Shown: positions 40,886 to 50,013, numbered from the stretch's first letter. The stretch: DNA of 64,000 nucleotides from Pseudomonas sp. CROZ-RG-20F-R04-15 (GCF_022662375.1 NZ_JAKNQL010000022.1:35168-99167), one strand, 5' to 3'. Notes: a model not told the origin generated them from the sequence alone. Translations and numbers: made by a program.

Positions 40886-41779
40886 ATGGACAACACAATC
40901 CGTCGCGGCTCATTTGAAATGACCGCTGCCATGCTGATTTCCGGGACGATCGGCTGGTTCGTGCTGATATCCGGGCAACCGGTGCTGGACGTGGTGTTCT
41001 GGCGCTGCGTGTTTGGCGCCGGCACCTTGCTGTTGATTTGCGCGGCGTTCGGCTTTTTACGCCCGGGAATTCTGACCCGCACCACGTTTTTGCTCGCAGT
41101 GCTCAGCGGGATGGCGATTGTCGGTAACTGGGTGCTGTTGTTTGCTTCGTACTCCCGCGCTTCGATTGCCATCGGCACGGCGGTGTACAACGTCCAGCCG
41201 TTCATGCTGGTCGGGTTGGCGGCGCTGTTTCTCGGCGAAAAAATCACTCCGCAAAAGTTGTTCTGGCTGGCGATTTCGTTCATGGGCATGCTGGCGATCG
41301 TCAGTGCCCACGGCACCCGGGGTGAAAGCGGCAACGACTATCTGATGGGCATTGCATTGGCGTTGGGCGCGGCGTTTCTCTATGCGATTGCTGCGTTGAT
41401 CATCAAACGCCTGACTGGCACGCCGCCGCATCTGATTGCGCTGATTCAGGTGTGCACCGGGATTTTGCTGCTGGCGCCGTTCGCGCATTTCAGTGCGCTG
41501 CCGCAAGCGCCGAGTGCCTGGGCCAGTCTGGTGACATTGGGCATCGTCCACACCGGTCTGATGTATGTGTTGCTGTACGGCGCGATCCAGAAATTGCCGA
41601 CCGCGTTGACCGGCGCACTGTCGTTCATCTACCCGATTGCGGCGATCTTCGTCGACTGGTTTGCGTTCGGCCATCGCCTGGAAATACTGCAATGGATCGG
41701 TGTCGCGGCGATCCTGCTGGCCGCCACCGGCATGCAACAGGGCTGGGGCCTGAAGCGTCGGCGACTGGCCACGCAGTAA
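40886..41779 (+). CDS. EamA/DMT-family transporter
   Basis: A 297-residue transporter with ten helices in two EamA repeats (the second starts YLMGIALALGAAFLYAIAALIIKRL). Such proteins usually export amino acids or related metabolites. CAGGAG precedes the ATG at 40886. It is divergent from the Lrp-type regulator. Confidence 0.92.
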   Translation: MDNTIRRGSFEMTAAMLISGTIGWFVLISGQPVLDVVFWRCVFGAGTLLLICAAFGFLRPGILTRTTFLLAVLSGMAIVGNWVLLFASYSRASIAIGTAVYNVQPFMLVGLAALFLGEKITPQKLFWLAISFMGMLAIVSAHGTRGESGNDYLMGIALALGAAFLYAIAALIIKRLTGTPPHLIALIQVCTGILLLAPFAHFSALPQAPSAWASLVTLGIVHTGLMYVLLYGAIQKLPTALTGALSFIYPIAAIFVDWFAFGHRLEILQWIGVAAILLAATGMQQGWGLKRRRLATQ

Positions 41780-41782
41780 CCC

Positions 41783-42823
41783 TCAGATGTTCCAGCGCGG
41801 TGCGCTTTTCGCCAGGCGCTGGCGCATCTCGGCGACGTTCGCCGCCAGTTGTCGAGTCAATAACCGGTAGCCATCCAGCGCGCTGTACACCGGCGCATCG
41901 AGATTGCCTTCCGGCAACTCCAGCGGTCTGTCCAGGCGTTGTGAGGCACCGGTTTTCAATGCCCGGGCCATGCCGATCAGTTGCACGCGAATCTGCCGGT
42001 GCTCAGCTTTCAATGCCGCTTGCAGATGCGCCATGGCCTCGGGATCGTTGGCATCCGGCCGGGTGTTGCCGAGGATTTCCAGCGTGCTGATGCACATGCG
42101 CAGATTGCGCTGGATGGCATCGAGTTCGGTCATGGAAATCTTCACTTCCTTGGACACCGACGGCATCAGCGAACGCAATTGCACCATCACCGCGCCGAGG
42201 CGCCCCATCAGTTTCAAATGCTCATCGGCGCTGACCGTTTGGCCGCTGATGATCCGCCCATACACCGTGGCGCAATCACGCAGGGCATCGGCGAGGTTGT
42301 AGCGCCACGAGTACACCGCGTACAGCGGCAAGGCGAAAGAAAACGCCAGGGCCAGGGCGATGCCGATCAAAATATCGACGCCGCGCCACAAGCCGTCGGT
42401 GATCGGATTGTCGCCATGTCCGGCGACAATGAACACGGTGATTGCCGAGAGCAGGGCGGTATAACCACCCTTGCCAATCGCGTGATAAGAGAAGAAACCG
42501 CAGACCACCGCCATCGCAAAGTACGTCAGCCATGGCATGCCGAGCCACGCTTGCTGCGCCACCAGTAACAAGCCGACGCCGGCACCGATCAAGGTGCCGG
42601 TGGCGCGTTCGGCGGCTTTTTTGCCGATGTTGCCGTGGTGCTGCAAACCGCCGATCACCACCAGCATGGTCACCGAGGCCCATTCGCCGTGGGGCAGGTT
42701 GATGCCGGTGGTCAACAGGATCGTCGCCAGTAACCCGAGGGCCACGCGCACCGCATGAATCAACCGCGCGTGCCGGTAACGTCGATAAGGATCAAGCAAC
42801 GGACGCAGGACACGACGCAGCAA
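41783..42823 (-). CDS. FUSC/aromatic-acid-exporter family membrane protein
   Basis: A protein of at least 346 residues with a block of about six N-terminal helices (VALGLLATILLTTGINLPHGEWASVTMLVVIGG, GNIGKKAAERATGTLIGAGVG) and a long cytoplasmic helical part, as in FUSC/YccS/AaeB proteins. It probably forms a proton-driven efflux pump with the upstream HlyD-like adaptor. The first standard start is TTG at 42823. However, CTG at 42856 has GAGAGG six bases upstream and adds LSTYSTHRLPP, so it may be the true start. Confidence 0.88.
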   Translation of the reverse strand: MLRRVLRPLLDPYRRYRHARLIHAVRVALGLLATILLTTGINLPHGEWASVTMLVVIGGLQHHGNIGKKAAERATGTLIGAGVGLLLVAQQAWLGMPWLTYFAMAVVCGFFSYHAIGKGGYTALLSAITVFIVAGHGDNPITDGLWRGVDILIGIALALAFSFALPLYAVYSWRYNLADALRDCATVYGRIISGQTVSADEHLKLMGRLGAVMVQLRSLMPSVSKEVKISMTELDAIQRNLRMCISTLEILGNTRPDANDPEAMAHLQAALKAEHRQIRVQLIGMARALKTGASQRLDRPLELPEGNLDAPVYSALDGYRLLTRQLAANVAEMRQRLAKSAPRWNI

Positions 42824-42883
42824 GGGCGGAAGTCGATGGGTGCTGTAAGTACTCAGTGCGGGCCTCTCGTCATCAATAGCTGT

Positions 42884-43843
42884 TTAGTGGAATGGAAAAA
42901 TGTAATTCATCCACGCCGACATGCGCAGCAGGATTTTGCGCATCGCGCCGATATGGTGAAAGTGCTGGCTGTACAGCGCCGCCTGACCATAAGCCCCGCC
43001 GGGCATTTGCTTGCTGTACTGGGCGAAGTCCGGATCGGTGATTTCGATGATTACCGGCACGCGCCCGGCCGGTGGCGAGCCGGTATAGCCGATCAGCGTG
43101 CCGGAAGGTTGTACCTGGCCTTCGGCGATCACCCCAATGACACTTTTTACGCGCCCCTCGAACACCTTGCCCGGAATGCCATCGAACGCGACTTCCGCTT
43201 CATCGCCCACCGTCAAACGCAGCAGGCTGTTCTGGCGCATCCACGCGGCAAAATAGTGTCCCTCCTCAGGGATAAACACCATCGACGGGCGCAGCGGCAG
43301 CTTGGTCGCCATCACTCCCGGACGCAGCGACACATGCGTGACGAAACCTTTGCTCGGGGCGCGAACGATGGTGTTGTCCAGTTCGAACTGGGCATTGTCC
43401 AGTTGCGCCTGTAGATCATCGGTGCGGGCAATCGTTGCATCGAGTTCGCGTTGGGTGCCGAAATTGCGCTTGATCAGCTCGGTGATGCGATAGCGATCGC
43501 CCTTGGCAGCAACCAGTTGCGCCTTGAGTGATTTCACCCGGTTTTCGAAAGGCGTGGGGTCGATGCGAAACAGCACATCGCCTTTTTCCAGCGGCTCGTT
43601 GGGATGCACGGGTACGTCAATCACCAGGCCGCTGACGATGGGGATCACCGGCACCGAGACAAAATACGAGCGCGCCACTTCGGAGTAAGGGTGGTTGTAG
43701 TTCATGGTGAAAATCAGCGCACCAATGATCAGAACCCCGCCCAGTACTGCCGTGGGCACCGTCCATTTGTTCAACGGGATACGGAAGATCTTGAACAGGG
43801 CAACGCAGAACGCTGCATAAGTGAGGATGAGGAGCAGATCCAT
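42884..43843 (-). CDS. HlyD/EmrA-type membrane-fusion protein (YiaV-like)
   Basis: A 319-residue inner-membrane-anchored adaptor with one N-terminal helix pair (about 1-45). A biotinyl-lipoyl domain is split by a short coiled-coil hairpin (VIPIVSGLVIDVPVHPNEPLEKGDVLFRIDP and NTIVRAPSKGFVTHVSLRPG). It links an inner-membrane pump to the outer membrane. It follows the DUF3302 gene by 2 bases and precedes the FUSC gene, matching the yiaW-yiaV pairing in enterobacteria. Confidence 0.92.
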   Translation of the reverse strand: MDLLLILTYAAFCVALFKIFRIPLNKWTVPTAVLGGVLIIGALIFTMNYNHPYSEVARSYFVSVPVIPIVSGLVIDVPVHPNEPLEKGDVLFRIDPTPFENRVKSLKAQLVAAKGDRYRITELIKRNFGTQRELDATIARTDDLQAQLDNAQFELDNTIVRAPSKGFVTHVSLRPGVMATKLPLRPSMVFIPEEGHYFAAWMRQNSLLRLTVGDEAEVAFDGIPGKVFEGRVKSVIGVIAEGQVQPSGTLIGYTGSPPAGRVPVIIEITDPDFAQYSKQMPGGAYGQAALYSQHFHHIGAMRKILLRMSAWMNYIFPFH

Positions 43844-43845
43844 GC

Positions 43846-44202
43846 TCAGCGCCCCTCTGTGTCGTTGGGCGGCGCAAGCGCAGACTGGGTCTCAAGCCGC
43901 TCAAGGCGACTTTGTAGCTCAAGGACTTGTTGCTCCAGGCGAAGGACGTGGTTCTGCAAAGGCTTGCCGTCGCCAAACCCCCAGCCGCGATCCTCGCGAT
44001 AGGCCATCGCCCAGATCCACAAAAAGGGCCAGAGCGCATGCAGAGTGAACAGGCTGACCCAGCCAGTGGCATGGATCGCATCCTGATGCGGGTGATTGCG
44101 GTGAACAGCGATTTCGTACGGAATGTCGTGCAAGACGATGATTCCGTAAAACAGCACAAGCCCGACAAACACCAACAAACCCAACGCGAAGTAATCAAGC
44201 AT
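43846..44202 (-). CDS. DUF3302 (YiaW-like) membrane protein
   Basis: A 118-residue protein with two membrane helices (YFALGLLVFVGLVLFYGIIVL and HATGWVSLFTLHALWPFLWIWAMAYR). A C-terminal coiled coil (LRLEQQVLELQSRLERLETQ) follows. This is the DUF3302/YiaW family, consistently paired with a YiaV-type adaptor. It is first in the predicted efflux operon. Confidence 0.9.
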   Translation of the reverse strand: MLDYFALGLLVFVGLVLFYGIIVLHDIPYEIAVHRNHPHQDAIHATGWVSLFTLHALWPFLWIWAMAYREDRGWGFGDGKPLQNHVLRLEQQVLELQSRLERLETQSALAPPNDTEGR

Positions 44203-44318
44203 GATCGACCTCCCGGCATCCAGCGCAGCGCTGGGATCAGTGTAGACACTGAATGGCCGGGGGCTTCAGGATTTTAGACTCGAAGCTGATGACGTCCTCT
44301 TCGGTTATTTCCAATCGG

Positions 44319-45944
44319 TCAGAAAATATAGTCGGTGGTCAGGAAGCTCGAATCACGCCCGCGAATGATCTCGCTGATCAAGTCCTTGTTGCTGTCCTGA
44401 AACTTGGTCGCCACCAGGGTACGGATCGAGAACACCCGCAACGCATCGTGCACCGACAGCGTACCTTCCGCCGAATTCTTGCGGCCGTTGAACGGGTAAG
44501 TATCCGGGCCGCGCTGGCATTGCGCGTTGAGGTTGATCCGCCCGACCTGGTTGGCAAAGGTGTCGACCAGACGACCGACCGCCACCGGGTTGGTGCCGAA
44601 GATGCTCAACTGCTGACCGAAATCCGACTCCAGCACGTAATCGATCACGGTATCGAGATGACGGTACGGGACGATCGGCACCACCGGGCCGAACTGTTCT
44701 TCCTGATAGACGCGCATCTGCGGATTCACCGGGTACAGCACCGCTGGGTAGAAGAACGACTCGCGTGATTCGCCGCCATTCGGGTTGACCACTTCGGCAC
44801 CCTTGCTGCGCGCGTCAGCGACTAGCCCGTGCAGGTAATCGACCTTCCCCGATTCCGGCAGCGGTGTCAGCGACACGCCGCTGTCCCACGGCATGCCCGG
44901 TTTCAGCGTGGCCAGTTTTGCGTTGAATTTTTCGATGAAGCTGTCGACCACGTCTTCATGCACGAAGAGGATTTTCAGCGCGGTGCAGCGCTGGCCGTTA
45001 AACGACAGCGAACCGGTGACAGCCTCGCTGACGGCATTGTCGAGGTCGACTTCCGGCAAGACGATGCCCGGATTTTTCGCATCCAGCCCCAGCGCCGCAC
45101 GCAAGCGGTGTGGTTTGGGGTGCAGTTTCTTCAGGTCGCTGGCAGCCTTGTTGGTGCCGATAAAGGCGAAGATGTCGATCCTGCCGCTGGCCATCAGTGC
45201 GCTGACGGTTTCGCGGCCGCTGCCGTAGATCACGTTGATCACGCCGGTCGGGAAGCTGTCCCGGAACGCTTCGAGCAGCGGGCGAATCAGCAGCACGCCG
45301 AGCTTGGCCGGTTTGAACACCACGGTGTTGCCCATGATCAGCGCCGGAATCAGCGTGGTGAAGGTTTCGTTCAGCGGATAGTTGTAAGGGCCCATGCACA
45401 GCGCTACGCCGAGCGGCACGCGGCGGATCTGCCCGAGGGTGTCCTGCTCCAGCTCGAAACGGCTGGAGCGGCGGTCGAGTTCCTTGAGGGCATTGATGGT
45501 GTCGACGATGTAGTCGCAGGTGCGGTCGAACTCTTTTTCCGAGTCCTTGAGGTTCTTGCCGATTTCCCACATCAGCAACTTCACCACGGCATCGCGCTGT
45601 TGGCGCATGCGGCCGAGGAAGGCTTCGACGTGCTGAATGCGTTCGGCTACGCGCATGGTCGGCCACAGGCCCTGGCCTCGGTCGTAGGCGCGAACGGCAG
45701 CGTCGAGGGCGGTGAGGGCGGTGTCGGCATCAAGCAGCGGCGTGCTGCCGAGAATGACTTGTTCGTCGCCATTGTCACCTTTCAGATAGACCGGGCTGCG
45801 CACGGTGGCGAGCGGGCCGTCCCAGCGGCGCAACTGGCCGTCGACCAGATATTCGCGTTGCTCGACCTGAGCGTCGAGGCGGTATTTTTCCGGGATGTCG
45901 CTGACAGAAGGGAACAGATTGCCAAGGATGTTTGCTGTGGTCAT
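44319..45944 (-). CDS. Aldehyde dehydrogenase family protein (annotated in relatives as NADP-dependent GAPDH)
   Basis: A 541-residue ALDH-superfamily protein. The nucleophile Cys320 is in FNGQRCTALK and the oxyanion Asn188 in MGPYNYPLN, and cofactor region VVFKPAKLGVL is present. The general-base Glu normally lies 34 residues before the Cys (ELGGK). Here that position is Gly286 in GLDAKNP. Non-phosphorylating GAPDH (GapN) activity is the usual annotation, but the missing Glu leaves the mechanism open. The ATG at 45944 was chosen by the MTTANILGNLFPS start. It appears monocistronic. Confidence 0.87.
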   Translation of the reverse strand: MTTANILGNLFPSVSDIPEKYRLDAQVEQREYLVDGQLRRWDGPLATVRSPVYLKGDNGDEQVILGSTPLLDADTALTALDAAVRAYDRGQGLWPTMRVAERIQHVEAFLGRMRQQRDAVVKLLMWEIGKNLKDSEKEFDRTCDYIVDTINALKELDRRSSRFELEQDTLGQIRRVPLGVALCMGPYNYPLNETFTTLIPALIMGNTVVFKPAKLGVLLIRPLLEAFRDSFPTGVINVIYGSGRETVSALMASGRIDIFAFIGTNKAASDLKKLHPKPHRLRAALGLDAKNPGIVLPEVDLDNAVSEAVTGSLSFNGQRCTALKILFVHEDVVDSFIEKFNAKLATLKPGMPWDSGVSLTPLPESGKVDYLHGLVADARSKGAEVVNPNGGESRESFFYPAVLYPVNPQMRVYQEEQFGPVVPIVPYRHLDTVIDYVLESDFGQQLSIFGTNPVAVGRLVDTFANQVGRINLNAQCQRGPDTYPFNGRKNSAEGTLSVHDALRVFSIRTLVATKFQDSNKDLISEIIRGRDSSFLTTDYIF

Positions 45945-46296
45945 GTCGCTACCCCGTGTTGATGTCCGTATGCAGATCGAAAAGCCTTCACAGGTTATAC
46001 GCCTGAATGCGCCGACATTTAAACCCGCAAATGTCACCGGAATGTCACGCAAAGGCGCAGAGCAGAGCGGGGTGCTTGATGATGATCATTCCCACGCTCC
46101 GCGTGGGAATGCAGCCCGGGACGCTCTGCGTCCCATTGGAACGCGGAGCGTCCCTTGAGGCATTCCCACGCAGAGCGTGGGAACGATCACCGGGGGAGAG
46201 GGCTGGCCCCGTTTGCCCCCCTCGCTGTCCCGCAATGCCCTCAAGCCGTTGCAGCCGCTGCCTTAAGGTGTGAGCACAACAATAAGCGAGGCCGTT
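45945..46296. other. Intergenic region with REP cluster
   Basis: No gene is supported. The central part is the REP cluster at 46084-46188. The flanks should hold the divergent promoters of the ALDH gene and the cytochrome operon. Confidence 0.6.
46084..46188. repeat. REP cluster (TTCCCACGCTCCGCGTGGGAA family)
   Basis: Four palindromic arms follow one another: ATTCCCACGC-TCC-GCGTGGGAAT, GGGACGC-TCT-GCGTCCC, then GGAACGCGGAGCGTCCC and ATTCCCACGC-AGA-GCGTGGGAA. GATC flanks both ends (GATCATTCCC and GGGAACGATC), so the whole forms an inverted doublet. It is the same family as 705-738. Confidence 0.92.
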
Positions 46297-46650
46297 ATGC
46301 GGGCAATCCGACTGACTTTACTGATGGCGTTGGCCATGACGCTGCCCGGCTGCGGCGAAGACCCCAAACCCCCGGTCACCACCAATAACGCCATCCCCAA
46401 GGATCCGGCACTGGCGCAGATCTACGCCAACAGTTGTCAGCTCTGCCACGCCAACCCGGCGGCCAACGCACCGCTTACCGGCGACCGCAAAGCCTGGGAA
46501 CCGCGCATACGGCAGGGCACCGACACGCTGCTCGACCACGCTATCAACGGCTACAACGGCATGCCGCCGATGGGCCAGTGCGTCGAGTGCTCGGAAGAAC
46601 AATTCCTGCAATTGATCGGCTTCATGGCCGACCAGCCCCTCCCAGAATAA
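46297..46650 (+). CDS. Lipoprotein c-type cytochrome
   Basis: A 117-residue protein: lipoprotein signal ending LPG-C (lipobox, near residue 19), then a class I cytochrome c domain with heme motif CQLCH and a distal Met in GMPPMG. It resembles the cytochrome c5 group, with an extra Cys pair in MGQCVECSEEQF. It likely accepts electrons from the FAD oxidase encoded 10 bases downstream. It is first in a three-gene operon. Confidence 0.92.
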   Translation: MRAIRLTLLMALAMTLPGCGEDPKPPVTTNNAIPKDPALAQIYANSCQLCHANPAANAPLTGDRKAWEPRIRQGTDTLLDHAINGYNGMPPMGQCVECSEEQFLQLIGFMADQPLPE

Positions 46651-46660
46651 GGTGCCCGGC

Positions 46661-48055
46661 ATGACGATGGATCTGACACGGCGTCAGTTGTTGCAACGGG
46701 CAAGTATTGTCGGCGCGTTCAGTGCGTTGGCGAGCAGTCCGGCATTGGGCCAATTGCTGCGGGCGCCACGCTTGATTCCGTGGCGCAACTGGTCAGGCGG
46801 GCAGAGTTGCCTGCCAGCGGCGCGCTTGGCGCCGAAGAATCTCGATGAGCTGGTGACCGTTATCCAGCAGGCACAAGGCAAGATCCGCCCGGTCGGTTCG
46901 GCACATTCCTTTAGCGCGCTGGTGCCCACCGACGGCACGCTCTTGTCATTGAGCTATTTCAACGGTCTGCTCGATCACGATGCGAAAACCCTGCAAGCCG
47001 AGTTTGCCGCCGGCACACCGATGTCACGCATGGGCCTGCCGCTGAAAGACATCGGCCAGGCCCTGCAAAACATGGCTGACATCGATTACCAGACCCTCGC
47101 CGGGGCCATTTCGACCTCCACCCACGGCACCGGCAAAAACTTCCAGTCCTACTCGGCCCACGTCTGCGGCATGCAATTGGTCACCGCCAGTGGTGAGGTG
47201 CTCGACTGTGACAGCCAGCGCCATCCCGAAGTATTCAACGCCGCACGGGTTTCTCTCGGTGCCCTCGGTGTGGCAACAAAAATCCGCCTGCAAAACCGCC
47301 CGGCCTATCGCCTGCGCGAGCGCCAATGGATCGCCAAGACCGAAGAACTGCTCGAAGACCTCGACAAAAACACAAGTGAAAACCAGCACTGGGAAATGCT
47401 CGTCGTCACTCACTCCGACTACGCGTTGTCCATCGCCCTCAACGAAACCGACGATCCGGCCACGCCGCCGATTCCGCCTGAAGAGGAGGGCGGCAACGAG
47501 TTCGTCACCCTGATCGAGAAGATCGACAAGTACGCCAGCGACTTCCCCGACCTGCGCCGCACGCTGCTCAACAGCCTGCGCCATTTGGCGAGTTTCGATG
47601 ATCGGGTCGGCGACTCTTTCAACATCTATGCCAACGTGCGCACGGTGCGCTTCAACGAGATGGAATACTCGGTGCCCGCCGAACACGGCCCGGCGTGCCT
47701 GCGCGAAATTCTCAAGTTGATTCAGGACAAAGACCTGCGCACCTGGTTTCCCATCGAGTACCGCTACGTCAAGGCCGATGATATTCCGCTGAGCATGTTC
47801 GAAGGCCGCGACAGCTGTTCGATCTCGGTGCACCAGCATTATCAGATGGATCATCACAACTTCTTCGCGGCGGTCGAGCCAATTTTCTGGAAGTACAACG
47901 GCCGGCCGCACTGGGGCAAGTTGCACACGCTCAACGCGAAAAACCTGCAACCGCTGTATCCGCGCTGGCGCGAATTTGTCGACGTGCGCCAGGCGCTGGA
48001 TCCGAGCGGACGTTTTCTCAATGCGCATCTGACGTCGATTCTGGGGGTGAGCTGA
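46661..48055 (+). CDS. Tat-exported FAD-linked lactone oxidase (D-arabinono-1,4-lactone oxidase family)
   Basis: A 464-residue protein with a twin-arginine signal (LTRRQLLQRASIVGAFSALAS). An FAD-binding VAO-type domain follows: PVGSAHSFSALVPTDGTLLSL, TLAGAISTSTHGTGKNFQSYSAHV. The C-terminal ALO-type domain has HWGKLHTLNAKNLQPLYPRWREF near the end. Family members oxidise aldono-lactones or related sugar alcohols. The ATG at 46661 was chosen for the AAGGTG six bases upstream. It overlaps the next start by one base (TGATG). Confidence 0.9.
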   Translation: MTMDLTRRQLLQRASIVGAFSALASSPALGQLLRAPRLIPWRNWSGGQSCLPAARLAPKNLDELVTVIQQAQGKIRPVGSAHSFSALVPTDGTLLSLSYFNGLLDHDAKTLQAEFAAGTPMSRMGLPLKDIGQALQNMADIDYQTLAGAISTSTHGTGKNFQSYSAHVCGMQLVTASGEVLDCDSQRHPEVFNAARVSLGALGVATKIRLQNRPAYRLRERQWIAKTEELLEDLDKNTSENQHWEMLVVTHSDYALSIALNETDDPATPPIPPEEEGGNEFVTLIEKIDKYASDFPDLRRTLLNSLRHLASFDDRVGDSFNIYANVRTVRFNEMEYSVPAEHGPACLREILKLIQDKDLRTWFPIEYRYVKADDIPLSMFEGRDSCSISVHQHYQMDHHNFFAAVEPIFWKYNGRPHWGKLHTLNAKNLQPLYPRWREFVDVRQALDPSGRFLNAHLTSILGVS

Positions 48056-49338
48056 TGGCGGTTAATCGACGTGATTTTCTCCTCGGTACGTTGGGTGTCG
48101 GAGCGTTGTTGGTGGGTGTTGGCGCGTGGCTGCGACCGGGCGATCGAGGCGCGCCGTACAGCGAATATTTCCGCGCACTGAACAAAGAGTTGAAGGACAA
48201 AGGCCCGATGCGCCCGGTGCTGTTGATCGATCTCGATCGGCTTGATCACAACATCGATGTCGTCATGCAATCGGTCAAACGCGGTGGCAAACACCTGCGG
48301 CTGGTGGAGAAGTCGCTGCCGTCACCTGGACTGTTGAGCTACATCGCGCAACGTGCCGGCACGCAGAAGTTGATGTCGTTTCATCAGCCGTTTCTCAATC
48401 ACGATGCGCAGGTTTTTCCGCAGTCCGACATTCTGCTCGGCAAGCCGTTGCCGGTGCGTTCGGCAGAGCTGTTTTATCAATCCCACAAAGGCCCGTTCGA
48501 TCCCGCGAAACAACTGCAATGGTTGCTCGACGGTCCTGAACGTTCGCAGCAATACCTGCAACTCGCACAGGGTTTAGGCACGCGGATGCGCATTAACATC
48601 GAGCTGGATGTCGGCCTGCATCGCGGCGGCGTCAGTGATGTGAATGCTCTGGGGCAGATGCTCACGTTGATCAGCGCCAATCCGCAGCATCTGGAATTTG
48701 CCGGGTTCATGGGTTACGACCCGTTCGTAGGGATGGGCGTGCCGGGGATTCTCGGCTCGCCGGAAGAACTGTTCGCCAAGGTCATGGTGATTTATCAGCG
48801 TTGCGTCGATTTCACCCGGCAGCAGTTCCCGGCGTTGTGGCATGACGGTTTGTGCTTGAACACCGCTGGCAGCCCGAGTTATCGGATTCATGAAAACGAG
48901 AAGCTCAGCAGCGAGGTTTCCGTGGGCACGGCGATGCTCAAGCCGACGCACTATGATTTGCCGTCGCTCAGCGAGCATGTGCCCGCTACCTATATCGCCA
49001 CGCCTGTTTTGAAAAGCACAGGCGCGGTGAATATTCCGGCGCTGGATGACAAGTCGAAGCTGTTCTCGTGGTGGGACGCGAATCAGCGTCAGACTTTTTT
49101 CATCTATGGCGGTAACTGGATGGCCGAGTTTGAATCGCCCGCTGGTTTGCAAAGCAACGGCGTGTATGGACGCAGCTCCAATCAGGAAATGGTCAATGGG
49201 TCGAATGCCGTGGGCTTGGGGGTGGAAGATCAAGTCTTCCTGCGTCCGACGCAGACTGAAGCGGTGCTGTTGCAGTTTGGGGATTTACTGGCGGTGCGGG
49301 GTGGACGGATTGTCGAGGTTTGGTCGGTTTACTCTTGA
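48055..49338 (+). CDS. Tat-exported DSD1/alanine-racemase-fold PLP enzyme
   Basis: A 427-residue protein beginning with a twin-arginine signal (VNRRDFLLGTLGVGALLVGVGAWL). A fold-type III PLP barrel like D-threonine aldolase/D-serine dehydratase follows: LLIDLDRLDHNIDVV, likely Schiff-base Lys in LRLVEKSLPSPGLL, ELDVGLHRGG, LNTAGSPSYR. The substrate is likely a beta-hydroxy D-amino acid or a racemisable amino acid, but is not known here. It is the third gene of the cytochrome/lactone oxidase operon, so both predicted enzymes act in the periplasm. Confidence 0.87.
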   Translation: MAVNRRDFLLGTLGVGALLVGVGAWLRPGDRGAPYSEYFRALNKELKDKGPMRPVLLIDLDRLDHNIDVVMQSVKRGGKHLRLVEKSLPSPGLLSYIAQRAGTQKLMSFHQPFLNHDAQVFPQSDILLGKPLPVRSAELFYQSHKGPFDPAKQLQWLLDGPERSQQYLQLAQGLGTRMRINIELDVGLHRGGVSDVNALGQMLTLISANPQHLEFAGFMGYDPFVGMGVPGILGSPEELFAKVMVIYQRCVDFTRQQFPALWHDGLCLNTAGSPSYRIHENEKLSSEVSVGTAMLKPTHYDLPSLSEHVPATYIATPVLKSTGAVNIPALDDKSKLFSWWDANQRQTFFIYGGNWMAEFESPAGLQSNGVYGRSSNQEMVNGSNAVGLGVEDQVFLRPTQTEAVLLQFGDLLAVRGGRIVEVWSVYS

Positions 49339-49436
49339 TTTTGCCCTCGACGGTTGTGTGTTGAAAAGGCATGGATACGAAGTAAATAAATGACTTGATC
49401 AGCCGACTGGCGCGAGTTTCATGGAATGACGCATCT

Positions 49437-49462
49437 GTCTACTGTCAGCTTTTACAGTAGAC
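49437..49462. promoter_or_regulatory. Perfect inverted repeat upstream of an AT-rich gene
   Basis: GTCTACTGT (49437-49445) and ACAGTAGAC (49454-49462) flank 8 bases in a 255-base gap. There is no T-run, so it may be an operator or a hairpin ending the preceding operon. Confidence 0.5.
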
Positions 49463-49593
49463 GAGAGTAGGTTTTGAGCTTATTTAATTTGCGCTAGAGC
49501 CAAGCTTAAAAGGCTTTGTTTGTGAATCCAATGACAAGGCTCGAAAAAGTGTTGTTCTTTAGGTGCGTCACTCCGCTTATAAGGATGTTTAAG

Positions 49594-50013
49594 ATGAGTA
49601 TCGATATTAAATCAGAATCAAGCGCTGTCGGCGAAGCGAAAGTAGAGATTGAGGGACAAGGGCCGTATGAGGTTGACAGGTCCTTTCTTGCGTTTTCTCA
49701 CGAAGCTGTTGAGGTTGTTGTCGTACTGAAGACTCTTAGGCTGATCAGCAAGTACTTCAGGTTTAAATTTCCTTTGAAGAGTAGTCACTTGGAATACGAC
49801 AAGTTTTCTGCGGCGTATTTTGATGAAGATGGTGAGTTTTACATTTACGAATACAAGCCGACTTCAGGCGGCATCGATACATTCATTGAAAAGTCATCGA
49901 ATAAAGTAAGTGCTGTCTTCAATATGAATATGAAGCTGGCAAAGGAACAGGACGGCGCGCCTCACCCTAAAATCACGGTGCATGGTCGGTTTGATCTGTC
50001 CGCCCCAAGCTGA
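49594..50013 (+). CDS. AT-rich orphan protein of unknown function
   Basis: A 139-residue soluble protein (MSIDIKSESSAVGEAKVEIEG..., FDEDGEFYIYEYKP, KITVHGRFDLSAPS) with a predicted beta-rich fold and no recognised family. Its codon use is richer in A and T than the surrounding GC-rich genes, which hints at transfer. The ATG at 49594 has AAGGA about 9 bases upstream; an ATG at 49585 and a start at 49516 are also in frame. Confidence 0.65.
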   Translation: MSIDIKSESSAVGEAKVEIEGQGPYEVDRSFLAFSHEAVEVVVVLKTLRLISKYFRFKFPLKSSHLEYDKFSAAYFDEDGEFYIYEYKPTSGGIDTFIEKSSNKVSAVFNMNMKLAKEQDGAPHPKITVHGRFDLSAPS

